Source: Siphonodentalium dalli
Taxonomy: Eukaryota > Mollusca > Scaphopoda > Gadilida > Siphonodentaliidae
Direction of reading: 5' to 3'
DNA length: 64,000 nt
NCBI GenBank assembly: GCA_032622095.1
Contig: CP136062.1
Coordinates: 7,715,710-7,779,709, forward strand
Part shown: piece by piece, positions 59,486 through 64,000 of the stretch
Position numbering within the stretch: position 1 is the stretch's first letter
How the letters are laid out: each line of letters opens with the position of its first letter
Position numbers and translations under genes: made by a program
The notes under the pieces: model-generated
Told to the model about the DNA's origin: nothing
The model's database searches: none
The model's input: only the letters and a program-made list of their open reading frames with translations

Positions 59486-61714
59486 GTAATGATGCACGAG
59501 CGCATCTTTGGATTAATTGTGAAAGGTGACCCTGACATGGAATACTTGGGTTAATAGAGCCAATTTAAGTTTACAATGATAATGTATCAAATTATACCAA
59601 CAACAGCCATCCCGATAAGACACCTCACTGCTGACCTATTAATATCAATTATATAGCAGAGCTGTCAACTAATCACTGGCTTTGTTTATGCTGAACCTTG
59701 GCATCTATACCTTTATAATGACATCAGACCATCTGTATAGCGATATATTCAGCTGTGCATAGCAGCAAAGATGTTCTAGTCAACTGTTAATAGCATGTCG
59801 TATGTAATGTTGAAACATTTTTTTTAAATTAGATACCATAGCTTTCTTTATCAGGACCTATTTAAACCAAATTTGGTGTGGTGACTCGGGGTACCCTTGG
59901 CGGAGTTATAAATATTTAATGTCCGTGTAGCTGCATAGAAACGGTTGTCATTGACATTATTATAGGAAACAAGGTCACACGTCTTTGTAATTCATCCTAT
60001 GTCACAAATATACCTGAAATATTCAATTCAGAACAACTAAAGTTGAATGAAATACTGTAATACATTCTTATATGAGCATGTTTATACTTTCGGGTAGTTG
60101 CCTAGCAACCGTTGCTAAGCAGGGCAAATCTCGATGCGGTCTATTCTGAAAATGATCAGTAAGGTCCAAGGAACACATGTGGATGTTTCATGCTTTTATC
60201 AATATTTGTGCAATTCTTACATTTCCATACACCAAGCGCCTGTACTACAGAAGCATGATATATTGGGAAATTTTCACCCATTTTGGGAAATGGTCACCAA
60301 GTTTAAAGGCATATATCTCATTAATGACATGTCTTTTCCGACAATAACGAATTTGTCCATGTAGCATATACGCTACATATTATTTAGGAGCAAAGATAAC
60401 GTACTCTAAACTGATATATAAAATCAGCGGGTAGAAAATGTATGACCCGATATGAAAAAAGCTATTATTTTGATGAATGACGTTGACCTTTGTGTATGAC
60501 CTTGACCTCTAGAGGTAAAATCCCCGCGTCAAAAGAAAGCCCACCAAGGGTGTCACCCCATATTAGTGTAAAGATAGAGTTACTGCATTAAACTTTCTAG
60601 TAGTAGACCATAATATGTATATTTTTTATACTGGCCAAAAACACCCTTCGCTGCCATGGAAACACACATTTTGCGCACTAAGCTACACTGCCACAGTGCG
60701 TCCCAGCACTCAGATAAATTTCAGATTGTAAGCTTTGAGAAAAATGTTGATAGAATTTGCCCACCAAAATGGTACCATTCTCGGTCCTGGCTCATGGACT
60801 ATGAGACGAGAATACTATTTCTGGTTTCGCAGTAACGATATAGATTGGTAATTTGATTGTAAATCATGCGTGGGTTTAGTTGGCTTTACAATGGAGTTTT
60901 ATTTATTATACCCATGTCTTGTTTGAAGCATACTACAGTTAGGTGGATTAAGTCAGATTTTCGTGCTATTATTTCTACGCGCAATAAGTTATCGATGGTG
61001 TGGTCGACACAGATGAATGGGGAATGGTAGTTGTTTTGCAATCGGAACGTAATTCGCGTTGGATGCGGGTGTCTTTAGTTCCGTGTTTTTGAAATGAATT
61101 GAGGTTGGAGCTAGTTTTGAAAGCACTAATTCATCATTTGGTAATAAATTATTGCTGGACTGAATATACAACATAACAGCAAAAACTATCAACATTATAT
61201 GAAGACAAAACGAAAAATGAGGTAAAAAATAAGGACATGTCCGATTACATTGAATTAAATTAAATTAAATTGGACCCCTGCTCCAGTTTCTTAAGCCTTG
61301 ACATTTCAAATAGGTTTATTTATGGATTTGGAAAAAAATTATATGGCATTGGAAATATCTGCGATCTGGAGTGTGATACAACGAATCCATCTGGATTTTT
61401 TCCCGATAACACCCCCCCCCCCCCCCCGTTGTTACCATTATATATTTTTGGAATTTTTCAATAACTTCAGTTATAATCTTTCTAAATTTTCAACTTATTG
61501 CAAATTCCCAAGTCCGCGAAATTACAATTGCACCTGACGCCCCTCACTATTTCCAGTTGTTGGAAATTCCCAACTGATATCCCCTATAATAATGGTTCGA
61601 AATGTTTTCAAGAGCTGAATGTAATTTCAGTGCAATATTTTGACTCAAAGTTGAACAACATATAGTTGGTTCTTGATCTAAACAAACAATATATTACACT
61701 ATACATTAATTGTA
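59486..61714. other. Intergenic upstream of the GCNT-like gene
   Basis: No exon recognised. Frames at 60134-60364 and 61270-61537 lack domains. A 16-C run lies at 61412-61427. Confidence 0.4.
60097..60109. promoter_or_regulatory. X-box-like palindrome (RFX site consensus)
   Basis: GTTGCCTAGCAAC fits GTNRCC-N-RGYAAC. It is 2.1 kb upstream of the only gene and may be coincidental. Confidence 0.25.
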
Positions 61715-61975
61715 AAGGACCCCGGTTTTCCCGTCGGTAGAATGCTCGGGGCATTATGCCGCCATTTGCCGTCTTGCGCTGATAAAGCTGGTTCGAATGC
61801 CGACAAGCGCGGATTCGCGATCCACTCTAAGTGACGATAATCTTATTCGTGTATCTGGGCAAGTTTGTCGGTCACTTTCCGGGGGCGGTGGTTTCTACAC
61901 ACAGCGGAGTGATTTGTCGGTGAAATTTACTCTCTGCATATATGTTCATCCACCCGTAAAACTGACAACGTCGTG
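61715..61975 (+). mobile_element. tRNA-derived SINE upstream of the GCNT-like exon
   Basis: The head shows GTCGGTAGAATGCTCGG (A-box region) and GGTTCGAATGC (61790-61800, B-box) at tRNA-like spacing. The body has GGGGGCGGTGGTTTCTAC (61880-61897) and CACCCGTAAAACTGACAAC (about 61952), motifs I associate with mollusc SINE central domains. It ends about 275 bp before the ATG of the gene, so it may contribute promoter or 5' untranslated sequence. Confidence 0.7.
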
Positions 61976-62249
61976 ACATCAGCACAGAGGGTGAGAAAGC
62001 AGGACCACCGCTGCCCCGTGATCCCCGTCGAACGGCGACGGCACACATATACCGCTATACAACACAGAGATGAGCCGCTTTCACGTGCTCAGGTTTGGAG
62101 ACACCAACACACCAATCTAGATGCAGCGCGCGGCACGCTTTTGTCCTTAAATTGGCGTTGATTGGCGTAGACGAACAAACCGGACATCGGTCGCATCGCA
62201 GCACAAATATAGAACATTTGTAAACATCACTAGTAAATCGTCTGATACA

Positions 62250-63124
62250 ATGACTGCACTGTATCTGCACACACACATTCCGTATAGCAAGTTTCGTTTC
62301 AAATGTGGAAGGATGGCCAGGTATCGGGTTTTGATATTTCGTGTTCTGATTGCTGTTTTATTTGCCACAACCTCTTTAGGTGTCTTAATGTGTATGAGAA
62401 GTGATATTGTTAAACATTCCAACTTTGACTCGGTTGACCGTATCAATATTACTGATGTTAAATATATGGACGACAATCGGACCGTTGACTCGGTTGACTG
62501 TATCAAACTTTCTGATGTTAAATATATGGAGGACGATCGAACCGTTTACTCTGTTGACTGCCGGCTGTTGTTCAGGGGAGATGAGACAGAAGAAACTAGA
62601 GCATTCTCACTATTGAACACATCCCACAGCGACGCAGACATGCGTCATGTTGATAGCAGTCTACGACAAAAGCTCGATACGCAAACTTGTTCTCAGTTCG
62701 TCAAATCGAGAGGCTATACCATGGAGAAAATAACGACAGAGGAGAAAGGGATGCCAATAGCGTTTTCTTTGATGGTTTTCAAAGATTTTATTCAAGTGGA
62801 AAGACTTCTCCGCGCAATATATCGACCAACTAATTTATACTGTATCCACGTGGATAACTCATCATCGGAGATATTCAAGTCTGAAATAGCACTTCTCTCA
62901 AGCTGCTTCAATAACGTGTTTTCGCCGCACTCGGTTGATATAAAGTGGGGCGAGTTCTCTGTTCTATTGCCAGAAATAATTTGCATGAAAGAACTGTGGA
63001 AGAGAGGAAGAAACTGGAAGTATTTCATCAATCTCACAGGCCAAGAATTTCCACTAAAAACCAACTACGAGCTCGCGAGAATACTGAACGCTTACGGTGG
63101 GGCCAACGATATGGAAGCTGTCAG
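62250..63124 (+). CDS. GCNT: GT14 beta-1,6-N-acetylglucosaminyltransferase-like, first coding exon
   Basis: A Golgi type II glycosyltransferase predicted to branch O-glycans or related chains by adding beta-1,6-GlcNAc from UDP-GlcNAc. Order: cytosolic tail, hydrophobic anchor (about residues 25-48), stem, GT14 domain. Family-like motifs are PIAFSLMVFKD, RLLRAIYRPTNLYCIHVDN (residues ~188-206), SCFNNVF, and WKYFINLTGQEFPLKTNYEL (~256-275). The family usually has Cys or Ser where this has Thr before GQ. The stem has two 20-residue tandem repeats (60-79, 80-99; DSVD...DVKYM) plus a partial third. Met22 (62313) has A at -3 and G at +4, a better context than Met1. The exon ends at CAG|GTATGC (donor GT at 63125), phase 2; after it the frame loses family resemblance. 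The acceptor-binding and catalytic C-terminal part must lie in exons outside the window. Paralogue not assignable. Confidence 0.9.
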
Positions 63125-64000
63125 GTATGCACATTATTTGAACTTCAAGTTTGAAATTCAAGTTCGTCACCAAATTTGGATCCCCGCAAACAAAATTTGT
63201 TTAGTAAGCTGCTGGTGCAGGTATTTATGCACGAAATGTACCCTCATTTTGACTTCGGGTCTTGATGACAGAGTGCTTGTTGATTGATATTTTCTCGGTT
63301 ATGTGATCTTGTTCGTGGTCATATCCCGCCATTTTGAAATCCAAGATGGCCGCCGTTATCAATTTTGGATTTTCCTTGTTTTATTAAATCACTCGATGTG
63401 ACGTCCGTTTGGATTCTCTAGCATAAACATTTTGCTAACTTCACACATATACTTATACTACGGTCATAGACTAATATAAATGAAGGCAATTACTTGTAAA
63501 GAAAAACCATAATTTGAAAATTATTCGCAAAAGTTTGTGTAAAAATGCGCTTTTTCACATTTGGTTACATTCCGTTCGTTTTGTTTCCTCACATAAGAGA
63601 AAGTCTATGTCACTGTGGGGGACCTTTTACAACCGAAGTTATTCTATTTCTGATATTGTGATGGTTCAGACATGATTTCTTTTGATTATTTTGTGTACTG
63701 GAACCATAACATCAGGATAAACTCACGCAGAATTAGATAAATAATGCATTAAACGTTTCTGAATGAACAGAGCAGAAGTGCCGTGTTATCGAAAGCTGAA
63801 CTTTAGATCACAATTAACTCGGAAATAGCGAGTTATCGTGTAATTACTTACGCCGGTCTGTTCTGGACGCAAGTAAAGTTTTCAGTCCATCCGGATCTCC
63901 GTTTCTTTGTTTCTTTGTAAAGAATGAAAAGAATGCACACACTCTAATATGAAATTGTTGCACGAATTATATTTTAAATCCACATATATACATAAGTTCC
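63125..64000. other. First intron of the GCNT-like gene (start)
   Basis: The frame stays open to 63287 but reads non-family sequence. The intron contains an inverted CGCCATTTTG / CCAAGATGGCCG motif (63328-63352) like the AAGATGGC repeat family at 31-34 kb. No second exon is recognised before the window ends. Confidence 0.65.

Noticed and set aside
63125-63287. Extension of the GCNT-like frame to its in-frame stop
   Set aside because: Family resemblance stops at a good splice donor; the remaining residues look like translated intron.

Overview
The window is repeat-dominated animal nuclear DNA. It has no bacterial gene packing. It is AT-rich, carries frequent TACATGTA palindromes, and holds LINE, SINE and MITE copies plus many diverged tandem repeats whose units end in GACGGACGGAC-type tails. 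That repeat style, together with SINEs of the kind common in molluscs, suggests a mollusc, probably a bivalve. This is an inference from style, not from a database match. Only one host gene is well supported: the first coding exon of a GT14-family beta-1,6-N-acetylglucosaminyltransferase (GCNT-like) at the right edge, running off the window.

Layout. 1-8163: diverged repeats around one intact LINE ORF on the minus strand (EN plus RT, 1038 aa) with a candidate target-site duplication. 8164-23485: a mosaic of segmental duplications. Module A (about 3.5 kb) occurs as A1, A2 and A3, module B (about 1.1 kb) as B1 and B2, and module D (about 360 bp) as D1 and D2. A LINE endonuclease relic interrupted by a 516-bp insert with 8-bp direct repeats lies between the copies. 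24000-36100: two diverged copies of one repeat locus, a short hAT-like element with a legible target duplication, several tandem-repeat families and a 398-bp foldback element. 37014-41820: a 143-bp satellite with an 8-monomer higher-order repeat. 42379-50738: a tRNA-derived SINE, a LINE 3'-end relic, and a piggyBac-type hairpin MITE split by about 5.8 kb made of two different 5'-truncated LINEs fused end to end. 52765-61714: an inverted array of the repeat seen near 25 kb, a complete piggyBac-type double-hairpin MITE, and a TA-rich minisatellite. 61715-64000: a SINE, then the GCNT-like exon and the start of its intron.

The most informative signals concern genome dynamics. One MITE family (TTAA target, CCC ends, two opposed hairpins) appears as a complete copy, as a copy whose hairpin was hit by a chimeric LINE insertion, and as a copy whose right terminal repeat became a duplication breakpoint. 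The junctions of the A/B mosaic show only 2-4 bp of shared sequence, which fits template switching better than homologous exchange. I found no defence system, operon or CRISPR array. Most open frames outside the LINEs and the GCNT-like exon are accidental reading of repeats.
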